Positions 1-7,986 of a stretch of 13,624 nt of DNA are shown one piece after another. The position numbers and the translations under genes are program-made. The notes under the pieces were generated by a model. It was not told the DNA's origin and did not search any database. It was given only the letters and a program-made list of their open reading frames with translations. The DNA is from Phycisphaerae bacterium. Lineage in GTDB: Bacteria; Planctomycetota; Phycisphaerae; UBA1845; Fen-1342. The stretch spans positions 1 through 13,624 of the forward strand of contig JALSRY010000291.1 of NCBI GenBank assembly GCA_026984555.1, read 5' to 3'. How positions within the stretch are numbered: position 1 is the stretch's first letter; each line of letters opens with the position of its first letter.

Positions 1-1
1 C

Positions 2-2125
2 CCCGGCGGGATCCTCGGAACTGCGGTCGCCGACTTTCTGCAAGCCCGCCTGCGAACGCCCGGGACACTACTCCTGTTGGCGGCGGGGCTGGTCGTGGGC
101 CTGATTCTCGCGGTCGATGACATCATGATCCGCTTCATGCGGTGGGTGCTGGGCGTGGGCAAACGGTCCGGACCGGCACTCGTTCGTCATGGGGGACAGA
201 TGATCGCCAGCGCCGGTGCCAGCATCGTATCCGGCGTATCAGACGTCTCGGGACGGCTCGCGACCGCCGGCAGCGACCTGCTGCCCAACCGAGCGCCGGC
301 GGCGCCCGATCGCAAGGCGCGGCGCGGCCGCCAACTTGCGCTCGAGCTCGACACGGACGAACCGGACGAGGACGCCGAGAGCGAGATCGACGCAGTGACG
401 GAAGCACCCGCGGAGGAACCCGCCGCGACACGGCCCGCGCCGATCACGGCGGGGGGACAGCCGCTCTCGGAGGAACCGGACGAGGCGGAAATGGAGGAAT
501 TGCCGCCGATCGATCCTTCGACGCCGCCGGCAGCGGGAATCACGATACCGCGTGTGACGGAGGTGGGTCGGGGTTCGGCGGTAGCCCCGCTGGCGGGCGC
601 GGTTCCGCACCGCTCGCCGGCCGATTCGGACTACGAGTTGCCAGCCATTGCGCTGCTGGAAGACCCCGATCCGGTGGATCGCGAGTCGATCGAAATCTTG
701 TGTCGCGAGAAGGCGTATATCCTCGAGCAGACGCTCAACGAGTTCAAACTGGCGGTGCAGGTGGTGGCGATCGAAACGGGGCCGGTCATCACCGTATTCG
801 AGCTCAAGTTGTCCCCGGGCATCAAGGTGAGCCAGATCGTCTCGTTGAGCAACGATATGGCCCGGGCGCTCAAGGCGCCGGCGGTGCGGGTCGTGGCGCC
901 GTTGCCCGGCAAGAACACGATCGGAATCGAAGTCCCGAACATGGACAAGGAGAAGGTGCGGCTCAAGGACTTGATCCAGCATGCTTCTCCCCGGACCCGC
1001 AAATTCGCGATCCCACTGTACCTGGGCAAGGACGCCTCGGGGCAGCCGCTGGTCAGCGACCTGACGCGCATGCCTCACCTGCTGATCGCGGGCACGACCG
1101 GATCGGGCAAGAGCGTCTGCGTGGCGAGCATCATTTCCTCGGTCCTGATGACGCGCACCCCCGACGAGGTCAAGCTGATCCTCGTCGATCCGAAGGTCGT
1201 CGAGCTGGCGATGTTCAAGGACATCCCGCACCTGATGTGCCCGATCGTCACCGAGGTTTCCAAGGCCGAGGGGATCCTCGATTGGGCGGCGACGAAGATG
1301 GACGAACGCTACGCCCTGCTGGCCGAAGCCGGGGTGAAAGAAATCCGAGCCTACAACAAGCTCGGCGAAAAAGGCCTGCGCGAACGAATGCAGATCGAAG
1401 ACGACGAGGACATGGGACGCGTCCCGATCCACCTGCCCTACATCGTCATCGTGATCGACGAGCTGGCCGACCTGATGATGACCTCGGCCAAAGAGGTCGA
1501 GTTCTACTTGTGCCGGCTGGCGCAGAAAAGCCGCGCGGTCGGCATTCACCTGATCGTCTCGACGCAGCGACCGCAGGCCAACGTGGTGACGGGACTGATC
1601 AAGTCGAACCTGCCCAGCCGCATCGCCTTCCGCGTGTCCTCGCGGCTCGATTCGCGGATCGTGCTCGACCAGAACGGCGCCGAAACCCTCATGGGACAGG
1701 GCGACATGCTCTTCCTCCCGCCGGGCAGCGCGAAACTGCTGCGGGCGCAGGGCGCGTTCGTCTCCGATGACGAGCTGCGCGCCATGGTGCGGCACTGCCG
1801 CGACCAAGGCGAGCCCGAGTTCCACCCCGAGCTGATGCGCATGCCCAAGGCCGGCGGCGACGCCGCCACCGAACGCGACGAGCTGTTCGACCAAGCGGTG
1901 GACATCATCATCCAGAGCGGGCGCGGATCGGTCAGCCTGCTCCAACGCCGCCTGACGATCGGGTACAGCCGGGCCTCGCGGCTCATCGACCAGATGTACG
2001 ACGCGGGAATCGTCGGCGAATACAAGGGCAGCCAGGCCCGCGAGGTGCTCCTGAGCAAAGAGGAGTGGGACCACATCCGCCAGGCGCGGGACCGCGAGGA
2101 AGCCGCCGAGGCCACCGAAACGTAA
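2..2125 (+). CDS. ftsK: DNA translocase FtsK/SpoIIIE (5' end outside window)
   Basis: Hexameric, membrane-anchored ATPase that pumps chromosomal DNA through the division septum and activates Xer recombination. The frame is open from base 2 (707 codons in the window). An internal TTG at 77 could be mistaken for the start, but the codons before it encode a typical FtsK membrane region (GGILG near residue 2, then a hydrophobic segment at about 21-38), so the gene begins upstream. After the membrane segment comes a linker rich in Glu, Asp, Pro and Ala (about 80-220). The motor follows, with Walker A GTTGSGKS at residues 364-371 and Walker B IVIVIDEL ending in D486/E487. A STQRP motif and a C-terminal winged-helix gamma domain (about 626-690, with SLLQRRL and YSRASRLIDQM) complete it. 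Gamma normally reads orienting sequences and contacts XerD. It ends in TAA and converges on the next gene. Identity is near certain; only the N-terminal membrane part is missing. Confidence 0.97.
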   Translation, partial: PGGILGTAVADFLQARLRTPGTLLLLAAGLVVGLILAVDDIMIRFMRWVLGVGKRSGPALVRHGGQMIASAGASIVSGVSDVSGRLATAGSDLLPNRAPAAPDRKARRGRQLALELDTDEPDEDAESEIDAVTEAPAEEPAATRPAPITAGGQPLSEEPDEAEMEELPPIDPSTPPAAGITIPRVTEVGRGSAVAPLAGAVPHRSPADSDYELPAIALLEDPDPVDRESIEILCREKAYILEQTLNEFKLAVQVVAIETGPVITVFELKLSPGIKVSQIVSLSNDMARALKAPAVRVVAPLPGKNTIGIEVPNMDKEKVRLKDLIQHASPRTRKFAIPLYLGKDASGQPLVSDLTRMPHLLIAGTTGSGKSVCVASIISSVLMTRTPDEVKLILVDPKVVELAMFKDIPHLMCPIVTEVSKAEGILDWAATKMDERYALLAEAGVKEIRAYNKLGEKGLRERMQIEDDEDMGRVPIHLPYIVIVIDELADLMMTSAKEVEFYLCRLAQKSRAVGIHLIVSTQRPQANVVTGLIKSNLPSRIAFRVSSRLDSRIVLDQNGAETLMGQGDMLFLPPGSAKLLRAQGAFVSDDELRAMVRHCRDQGEPEFHPELMRMPKAGGDAATERDELFDQAVDIIIQSGRGSVSLLQRRLTIGYSRASRLIDQMYDAGIVGEYKGSQAREVLLSKEEWDHIRQARDREEAAEATET

Positions 2126-2126
2126 A

Positions 2127-2183
2127 CCCGCTCGGCGACGGCCCCGCGGCGCGCCGGCGGAATCTCCGGCCGCCGAGCGCGGG
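2127..2183. terminator. Nested inverted repeat between convergent genes, possible bidirectional terminator
   Basis: Outer arms of 9 bp (CGCTCGGCG at 2129-2137 against 2171-2179) extend by CCC/GGG beyond a 2-nt bulge. Inside, GCCGG at 2153-2157 pairs with CCGGC at 2166-2170 around an 8-nt loop. It lies just after the ftsK stop and just before the stop of the gene on the opposite strand, where a two-way terminator is expected. There is no T-tract on either side, so it is not a classical intrinsic terminator. Function is inferred from structure and position. Confidence 0.4.
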
Positions 2184-2198
2184 CAGCAAAGGCCCGGG

Positions 2199-3818
2199 CT
2201 AGGGCCGGTACCATTCGTGGCACCGGCTGCACAAGGGATGGTCGGGCGGGATCGACTCGGCCGCCGGCACCGCGGCCCGCAACGTCGTGAGCGGGTCCCG
2301 ACGCCAATCGCCCAGCCGGTGCACCCCCGCAACATCTTGATGGCACCATACCGCCCCGCCATCGGCCAGCAGCATCATGCGCTCGGGCAGCCGGCGACAC
2401 GGCTCCCGAACCGGGGGCTCGCAGGCCAACAACCCGTCCGCGGGGAGCACGCCGCAATAGTCGTTGTATCCCCGGATCAATGCCGACCCGAACGTGCGAA
2501 TCCAGCGGTCGTAGAATGGTTCGAGATCGTCCAGCGTCGCGGCGCAGCGCGTCAGGCTGCATGCCACCAGCGGCGCGGGGCTGTGTCGCGCGCGGCGGGC
2601 CGATTCGATCCGTTGCAGGTTCGCCAACACGAGATCGAACGCATCACGCCCGTGAACCCGCCGATACGTCTCCGCCGTATTGGCGTCGAGCCGCACTTCC
2701 ACCAGGTCGACCGGGCAGGTCGTGAACGCTTCCAAGGCGGCGTCGGGCAGCTCGACCAGCGACGTCTCGATCGCCAACCCGCACACCCCACTCGCCCGGA
2801 CCAACCGGCACACTTCCGCCAGTTGCGGATGCAGCAGCGGGTCGCCATGACCCGCGAGCACGACGAGCCGGTCGTCGCAGCCCCCGAGCGCTTCGAGGAT
2901 CGGCCGCAAGGCCTGCGGTTCCTCGAGTCGCCGGGTGGGTACGCGCTCCCCGCGGGGCCGCAGCGTCGTGCGTGGCAACGGATCGTCGGTGGTGAGTTCG
3001 AGCTCGATTTCGGTCGGCAGCGGATCGGCCGGTGCACCGGCACCCCGCGCTTGGCCGCACAAGTCGGCGGCGCTGCAATCCTCGCCAAATCGCGCAAACG
3101 CGGCGGCGAGCCGCGCGCGGCCGGTCGTCGTGTCCGCCAGCCAACGCTCGGAGCATTGCGCCACGACCGGGTCGATGCGGCAACACACCGGCTTGGTGAT
3201 CGGGTCCATCCGCGGCACCTCCGGCCGGTAGCTGACGAGCAAGCCGGCGTGCCAGTTCTGCTCGACCAGATCGCGGGTCGTCTGGCGTCCGAGCAGCAAG
3301 CCGGCCAGCCCGGGCGGCGCCTGCGTGAACACGAACGGAGCCGCGTCCCCCGCTTCGCGCTGGTAGGCGACCATCCGTGAACACAGGGCCGGGTCCAGCG
3401 CGGCCTGGTGGCCATCAACACACAACAGCGCGTCGCAGCCGAGCTGATCGAGGACGCGCGCCACGACCATCGGCTCGACATACTCGTCGAACCACGTGGT
3501 GCCGAGCAACGCCCCCCGCCACGATCCCAGGCTCCACTTCCGCGCACTGCGAAACAACGCGCGCCGCGGTCGCCGGCCGTCATCGAGCGGCAACACGTCG
3601 ATACGATCCGCCAGCCCGGCATCTCGCAGCGCGGCGGCCGCCGCATCCTGGTCGCTCGGCCGCACGACCAGGCACCGGCCATCGAGCCCCGCCACCCGGG
3701 ACAACCGCGCCAGCGCATGCGCCAAGACGACCCGCCCCCCCAGCGACATCGTCAGTTGCGACGGCCCGCCCAGGAACGTCTCCTGAAAATCGGCGAACAT
3801 GGCGGCGACAATCTTCAT
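2199..3818 (-). CDS. Nucleotidyltransferase-like / radical-SAM-like / SPASM protein lacking the SAM cluster cysteines
   Basis: 539 aa. Residues about 1-230 resemble the cytidylyl/guanylyltransferase fold: LGGPSQL at 16-22, SLGGRVVLAHAL at 25-36, and VDGHQAALDP at 134-143 where the family usually has DGDQPL. The active-site metal Asp therefore looks replaced by His137. Residues about 270-450 follow the radical SAM/SPASM family closely: IELELTT at 271-277, GHGDPLLHP at 323-331 (the GGEP region), and VRLDANTAETY at 375-385. However, the CxxxCxxC positions read D279, R283 and L286, so no SAM-binding 4Fe-4S cluster can form there. The C-terminus keeps C474-x12-G-x4-C492 and C530-x2-C533, matching a SPASM/twitch auxiliary cluster. 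The ATG overlaps the stop of the upstream MAF gene (ATGA), so translation is probably coupled. It resembles the 'spiro-SPASM' proteins I recall from spirochetes. Function unknown; a role in flagellar or surface glycosylation is inferred only from its partner. Confidence 0.85.
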   Translation of the reverse strand: MKIVAAMFADFQETFLGGPSQLTMSLGGRVVLAHALARLSRVAGLDGRCLVVRPSDQDAAAAALRDAGLADRIDVLPLDDGRRPRRALFRSARKWSLGSWRGALLGTTWFDEYVEPMVVARVLDQLGCDALLCVDGHQAALDPALCSRMVAYQREAGDAAPFVFTQAPPGLAGLLLGRQTTRDLVEQNWHAGLLVSYRPEVPRMDPITKPVCCRIDPVVAQCSERWLADTTTGRARLAAAFARFGEDCSAADLCGQARGAGAPADPLPTEIELELTTDDPLPRTTLRPRGERVPTRRLEEPQALRPILEALGGCDDRLVVLAGHGDPLLHPQLAEVCRLVRASGVCGLAIETSLVELPDAALEAFTTCPVDLVEVRLDANTAETYRRVHGRDAFDLVLANLQRIESARRARHSPAPLVACSLTRCAATLDDLEPFYDRWIRTFGSALIRGYNDYCGVLPADGLLACEPPVREPCRRLPERMMLLADGGAVWCHQDVAGVHRLGDWRRDPLTTLRAAVPAAESIPPDHPLCSRCHEWYRP

Positions 3819-5746
3819 GGCGTCTGCTCACGCACCCGGCGCAGCGCCTCGGGCAGCACCCGCCGGAGAAACTCACACCCTTCGATGAATGCGGCGACGA
3901 ACTCACGGTCGCGCGCGAGCCGCCGCCGCGCGGTGTGCGGCGTTTCGCCGGCCGGCGCGCCGAGCCGACGGTCGGCGCTGTAACGGCGCAAGTCGGCTGC
4001 GGCGGACACGTCGAGCACCAGCCGGTACATCCCGGGATACTTGTGGATGATCGTCCGCAGCTCATCGACCCGCACGATCAGTTTGTTGAACTCGCGCGGG
4101 CGTTCGACGAGCTGCTCCAACCGCTCGAGCAGGCGGCTCGTCTCCGTCGCCACCCGCCAGAGGTGCTCGACCTCGTCGATGCGCCGTTCGAGCTGGGCGG
4201 CGGCGCGCCGGCACAGGGCCGCGGCATCGCCCGTGCCCCCCGCGGGCGCCAGCAACCCCGACGGCAGCGGATCGGTACAGTAGCGGGCGACCGCCTCGCG
4301 CAGCGGCATGACGGTCGTACCCGCCAGCGGCAGCCCGCCTTCCGACGCCTGGATGACCCGCTGCGCCGTCGCGGCGAAATCGGCCTCGAACTGCTCGCGG
4401 TAGGTCGTCAACAGCTCATCGGTATACGTGGGGCGGCCGTGGATGTCGGGCAGGCGGCGGAGGATCGGCCGGTTGCGCACGATCCGCTCCCACTGCTTCA
4501 TCTCGACCGTCTGGAAGCGCCCCAGCTCGGGTGCCCAGACCGATTCGATCGGGCTGCCCGGGATGTAGAACAACCCCTCGCTGAATGCCAGATCCTGCCC
4601 CACGAAGATGATCGGATCGCAACCCAGATGGCGGGCGAGGTAGAAGGCCAGGTGGGCTACGGTGGTGCCGGGCTTGAGCCGCCCGCGGGGAGGGGCGTCG
4701 TCGCCGAGCAATACCTGGTGGTGGTCGTGGCCGAGCACGTGCTTGCGCCCGGTGAACATGTCGAGCACGTGCCAGTTGGCCTTGGGCTCGGCCACGAGTG
4801 TGCATTCCTCCAGCCCCGCGACCCCGCGGAAGAACTCGGTCGAAACCTCGTGGAAATCGAGGCTCGTGACGAAATGCGGGCGCACGCCGACCCGGCACAA
4901 CAACCGCAACACGGTCTGGACGGCGATGATGACGGCGCGCTCGCGAAGTTGACCCAACTGGTCGAGGTTGCGCGCCAGGGACGGACCGGCGGCGACGATC
5001 ACGGCCGGCCGGCCGGCGGCGCGGCCCTCGAGCACTTCGACACCCGGACCCGCCAGGTACGCCGGCAGGTTGTAGGCGACGTTCTCGAACGTGACCCGCG
5101 CGGTCTTGAGCAACGTGATGATCTGCATGCGGGCGTAGCGAACGAACTCCGTCATCTGGGCGCGGAGACGCTCGTGGAAGGCGGCATGCACCCGCCGCGT
5201 GTGCGGCAGCGCGACGAACTGCAACCCCAGCAGGATCACCGCGCTGTGCGGATCGAGCCGTTCGTGCAACGAACGCGGATCGTCCGTCGTGAGAAACACG
5301 AGACGACCATCGTCGAGCAAGGACGTGAAATCGTGCAGGCACAGCGCCGCCTTGAGCATCGCCGGATCGTCCTCGGCCACGATCACCAGCGGCTGGTCAT
5401 AGCGCCGCTCCAACTCCACCACGACGTAGCCCAGCCCCGACCCGCTGACGAAAAACGTGGGATGATCGACCTCCGGCAACTGCCCGACCAGCCGGGCCGC
5501 CTCCTCGACCGGCCGGTAGCGGCTGTGGACATAGACCGCGCGGCCGTCGTCGGCTGCGCATCGCACCGTGGCGCCGCCGTCGCGAGCCGCCTCGATCGCC
5601 GGAAGCGCCGCAAACGCCAGCGTGTCGATCCGGGCGGCAAGCTCGACATCGCGGCGGTAGAGCGCCTCCAGGTTCGCCAGGTAGCACGCCTCCGGGCGGT
5701 ACTCCCGCGTCACGTTGTCCACACTTGCGCCGGCCATGTGCCGCAT
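3815..5746 (-). CDS. MAF/DUF115 motility accessory protein (6-hydroxymethylpterin pyrophosphokinase MptE-like domain)
   Basis: 643 aa. Proteins of the MAF_flag10/DUF115 family are linked to flagellin glycosylation with nonulosonic acids (pseudaminic or legionaminic acid) in Campylobacter, Helicobacter and Aeromonas. This is unrelated to the Maf nucleotide pyrophosphatase. Visible family marks are GSGLGYVV at 102-109, IVAAGPSL at 250-257, TSLDFHE at 294-300, GTTVAHLA at 360-367 and FVGQDLAFS at 381-389. A helical C-terminal region of about 160 residues follows. I chose ATG 5746 (MRHM); ATG 5737 is equally possible and shortens the protein by 3. The open frame runs on far upstream to 7861, but that part is the antisense shadow of asnB. 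The stop overlaps the next start by 4 nt. Expression is probably from the divergent region shared with asnB; I see no good Shine-Dalgarno. The family call is strong; the sugar and acceptor cannot be read from the sequence. Confidence 0.92.
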   Translation of the reverse strand: MRHMAGASVDNVTREYRPEACYLANLEALYRRDVELAARIDTLAFAALPAIEAARDGGATVRCAADDGRAVYVHSRYRPVEEAARLVGQLPEVDHPTFFVSGSGLGYVVVELERRYDQPLVIVAEDDPAMLKAALCLHDFTSLLDDGRLVFLTTDDPRSLHERLDPHSAVILLGLQFVALPHTRRVHAAFHERLRAQMTEFVRYARMQIITLLKTARVTFENVAYNLPAYLAGPGVEVLEGRAAGRPAVIVAAGPSLARNLDQLGQLRERAVIIAVQTVLRLLCRVGVRPHFVTSLDFHEVSTEFFRGVAGLEECTLVAEPKANWHVLDMFTGRKHVLGHDHHQVLLGDDAPPRGRLKPGTTVAHLAFYLARHLGCDPIIFVGQDLAFSEGLFYIPGSPIESVWAPELGRFQTVEMKQWERIVRNRPILRRLPDIHGRPTYTDELLTTYREQFEADFAATAQRVIQASEGGLPLAGTTVMPLREAVARYCTDPLPSGLLAPAGGTGDAAALCRRAAAQLERRIDEVEHLWRVATETSRLLERLEQLVERPREFNKLIVRVDELRTIIHKYPGMYRLVLDVSAAADLRRYSADRRLGAPAGETPHTARRRLARDREFVAAFIEGCEFLRRVLPEALRRVREQTP

Positions 5747-5872
5747 TGACACACCCCGGCGCGCGGCTGTCAAGCGGGCCCCGGCCTCGGCGCAGGCAAC
5801 GTGGCGAACCCGCGGCGACAAAACGGCCCCTCCGCCGGCCTTCCCCGGGGTGCAACCGGCACGCCCCCACGA

Positions 5873-5878
5873 TATAAA
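5873..5878 (+). promoter_or_regulatory. Candidate -10 box of asnB
   Basis: TATAAA stands in an otherwise very GC-rich region, 103 nt before the asnB ATG. The hexamer 17 nt upstream is GTGCAA, a poor match to a -35 box, so support rests on the AT-rich hexamer and its position. Confidence 0.3.
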
Positions 5879-5890
5879 AGCCCGCTGGGC

Positions 5891-5935
5891 CGCCACGTGA
5901 TCCGTATGTGGCGTGGCGCCGCCGCATGGAGCGGC
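5891..5935 (+). other. Two adjacent hairpins in the asnB leader
   Basis: CGCCAC at 5891-5896 pairs with GTGGCG at 5908-5913 and the stem can extend inward by G-T and T-A pairs. Eight bases later GCCGC at 5921-5925 pairs with GCGGC at 5931-5935 around a 5-nt loop. Both fall between the candidate -10 box and the asnB start, so they would be in the mRNA leader. Short GC stems arise by chance at this base composition, so a regulatory role is only a possibility. Confidence 0.25.
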
Positions 5936-5980
5936 ATCGCCCCCCGGTCGGCCAGCGACCCGACGGAGCCAGAATCGCAC

Positions 5981-7885
5981 ATGTGCGGCATCGCCGGCAT
6001 CGTTCGACTCACCCCGCATGCGCCGCCCATCGCGGCCGACGAGTTGCGCGCGATGGCTTCCCGGCTCGTACACCGCGGCCCGGACGACGAAGGCCTCTAC
6101 GTCGATCCGCAGGGGCGTTGTGGGCTCGGCTTCCGTCGGCTCTCGATCATCGACGTCGCCGGCGGCCACCAGCCGATCGCCAACGAAGACGGCACCGTCC
6201 AGATCGTCTTCAACGGCGAAATCTACAACTTCCGCACCCTGCGCGAGACGCTCGAACGCCGGGGCCACGTCTTCCGCACGCGGACCGATAGCGAGGTCAT
6301 CGCCCACCTCTACGAGGACCACGGCGAAGCGTGCTTCGAGCGGCTGGCCGGGATGTTCGCCATCGCGATCTGGGACGCTTCCCGCGGCCGATTGCTGCTG
6401 GCCCGCGACCGGTTCGGCAAGAAACCGTTGACCTACGCCACGCTCGACGGCCGACTGGTCTTCGCGAGCGAAGTCAAGGCGATCCTGGCGTTGCCCGGCG
6501 TGCGGCCGGCGATCGACGCACAATCGCTCCACCGCTACCTGGTCTTCCAGTACGTCCCCGCGCCACACTCCATCTACCGCGGATTCGCCAAGCTCCCCCC
6601 CGGCTCGTGCGTCACGGTCGACGGGGAAGGACTCCAACCCGTGCGGCGATACGCGGACTTGCCGCGCCCGGCGCGGTTTGCGGGTTCGTATGCCGACGCC
6701 CGGGACCGGCTGGGCGAGTTGCTGACCGCCGCGGTCGAACGCCGGCTGGTCGCCGACGTACCGCTCGGCGCGTTCCTTTCGGGTGGGGTCGATTCCTCGA
6801 TCGTGGTGGGATTGATGCGGCGGCTGGGCGTATCTCCGCTGCGCACGTTCTCGATCGGGTTTACAGAGGCCCGCTATGACGAGACCGCCTGGGCCCGGCG
6901 GGTGGCGGCGCATTTTCACACCGAGCATCACGAACAGTGCGTCACGCCGCAGGCCCGCGAGATTCTCGATCGTCTCGCGTGGCACTACGACGAACCGTTC
7001 GCCGATTCGTCCGCGATTCCGACCTGGTACGTGGCGGGCTATGCGCGGCAGCAGGTGACGGTGGCGTTGACGGGCGACGCGGGTGACGAGGGGTTCCTGG
7101 GTTACGATCGCTACGTCGCCGCCCGGCTCGCCGCCCGGTTCGACCGCCTGCCCGGCCCGCTGCGAACGGGGCTGGCGCGGCTGGTCAAGCGCCTCCCCCG
7201 CGGCGAGTCGAAATCGACCAGCCACCGGCTCTACCGGTTCGCTGCGGCACTGGAAGCCAGCGGCGCGCGGCGTTACCTCGCGTGGGTCAACATCTTTCCG
7301 CCGGCCGAGCTGGCCGAAGCATACCGCCCCGACTTCGCCGCGCAACTCGACCTCGACGAGCCGGCGCGCTGGTTCGCGCAGTTGTATGACCGCGCCGGCG
7401 AGTCGGCGGCCGAACGCGCGAACCTCACCGACTTCCGGAGCTACCTGCCCTACGACCTGCTTACGAAAGTGGACATCGCGTCGATGGCCCACGGCCTCGA
7501 GTGCCGCTGCCCGCTGCTCGACCCGGAGGTCATCGCTTTCGCCTTGTCGCTGCCCGTCGAGTGGCGGATGGGACACCGCGGGGGGAAACGCATCCTCAAG
7601 GACTGGGCGCGCGGGCTCCTGCCGCCGGAGATCCTCGCTCGGCCCAAAATGGGCTTTGGCGTACCGGTGGGCCGATGGTTCCGCGACGAGCTGCGTGACG
7701 TGCTGACCGAGCATCTGCGCGACCCGGCGGGGCTGTGCGCCCGCATCTTCCGGCCCGCGTGGCTCGACCACCTGCTCGACACCCACCTCGCGGGCCGCGC
7801 AGATCGTGCGCATCCGCTGTGGACGCTGCTGATGCTCGAGCTCTGGGTTCGCCGCTGGCAACCGGCCGGCATCGCGCCGGAATGA
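5981..7885 (+). CDS. asnB: Asparagine synthase (glutamine-hydrolysing), AsnB type
   Basis: 634 aa cytoplasmic enzyme of the AsnB family, which uses glutamine and ATP to amidate aspartate. The start is fixed by MCGIAG: Cys2 becomes the N-terminal nucleophile of the glutaminase domain after Met removal, so the in-frame extension back to 5801 is not used. The glutaminase half shows HRGPDDEG at 31-38, RRLSIID at 52-58, NGEIYN at 78-83 and RDRFGKKPL at 142-150. The synthetase half shows the ATP pyrophosphatase loop LSGGVDSS at 266-273 and DEPFADSSAIP at 337-347. The usual GDGGDELFGGY reads GDAGDEGFLGY here (365-375). LTKVDIASMAHGLE and PKMGFGVPVGRW lie further on. GGAG at 5965-5968 is a weak, distant ribosome site. 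AsnB homologues also occur in surface-polysaccharide clusters, where they may amidate sugar acids. The MAF neighbour makes that reading possible, but asparagine synthesis is the default. Confidence 0.93.
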   Translation: MCGIAGIVRLTPHAPPIAADELRAMASRLVHRGPDDEGLYVDPQGRCGLGFRRLSIIDVAGGHQPIANEDGTVQIVFNGEIYNFRTLRETLERRGHVFRTRTDSEVIAHLYEDHGEACFERLAGMFAIAIWDASRGRLLLARDRFGKKPLTYATLDGRLVFASEVKAILALPGVRPAIDAQSLHRYLVFQYVPAPHSIYRGFAKLPPGSCVTVDGEGLQPVRRYADLPRPARFAGSYADARDRLGELLTAAVERRLVADVPLGAFLSGGVDSSIVVGLMRRLGVSPLRTFSIGFTEARYDETAWARRVAAHFHTEHHEQCVTPQAREILDRLAWHYDEPFADSSAIPTWYVAGYARQQVTVALTGDAGDEGFLGYDRYVAARLAARFDRLPGPLRTGLARLVKRLPRGESKSTSHRLYRFAAALEASGARRYLAWVNIFPPAELAEAYRPDFAAQLDLDEPARWFAQLYDRAGESAAERANLTDFRSYLPYDLLTKVDIASMAHGLECRCPLLDPEVIAFALSLPVEWRMGHRGGKRILKDWARGLLPPEILARPKMGFGVPVGRWFRDELRDVLTEHLRDPAGLCARIFRPAWLDHLLDTHLAGRADRAHPLWTLLMLELWVRRWQPAGIAPE

Positions 7886-7967
7886 ACACGCGCCACCCGC
7901 CCGGAACCATCCCGCGTCGTCACGCCCGGCGCTCAGTTCCGCAACCGAAACTGCCGATGATTGCAGC

Positions 7968-7972
7968 AGGAG
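7968..7972 (+). promoter_or_regulatory. Possible ribosome binding site of fliN
   Basis: AGGAG lies 14 nt before ATG 7987, which is longer than the usual spacing. It still favours this start over ATG 7957, which has no purine-rich site, and over ATG 7882, which overlaps the asnB stop. Confidence 0.4.
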
Positions 7973-7986
7973 TACAACGCGACGGC

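Larger units (their letters stand above)
5747..5980. other. Divergent intergenic control region between the MAF operon and asnB
   Basis: 234 nt separate two divergent starts, so promoters for both units should lie here. On the + side there is a TATAAA box at 5873-5878 and two hairpins in the leader. On the - side a TTGACA hexamer reads from 5773 to 5768, but there is no acceptable -10 box at normal spacing and the gene starts only 22 nt beyond it. No flagellar sigma-28 or sigma-54 promoter is visible. Confidence 0.5.

Noticed and set aside
239..2362. 707-codon open frame on the minus strand
   Set aside because: Antisense to ftsK, which has clear Walker motifs; no recognisable domain in the antisense product.
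3377..5749. 790-codon open frame on the + strand
   Set aside because: It lies antisense to the MAF gene and the start of the SPASM gene. Its product is Arg/Pro/His-rich low-complexity sequence without any domain, as expected from the complementary frame of GC-rich coding DNA.
5745..5773. TTGACA-led promoter for the MAF gene
   Set aside because: The -35-like hexamer is there, but the hexamer 17 nt on reads GTCAAT and overlaps the start codon, leaving no room for a leader.
5747..7861. Upstream extension of the MAF reading frame to a 1348-residue protein
   Set aside because: The added part is antisense to asnB and shows no domain; MAF homology begins near 5746.
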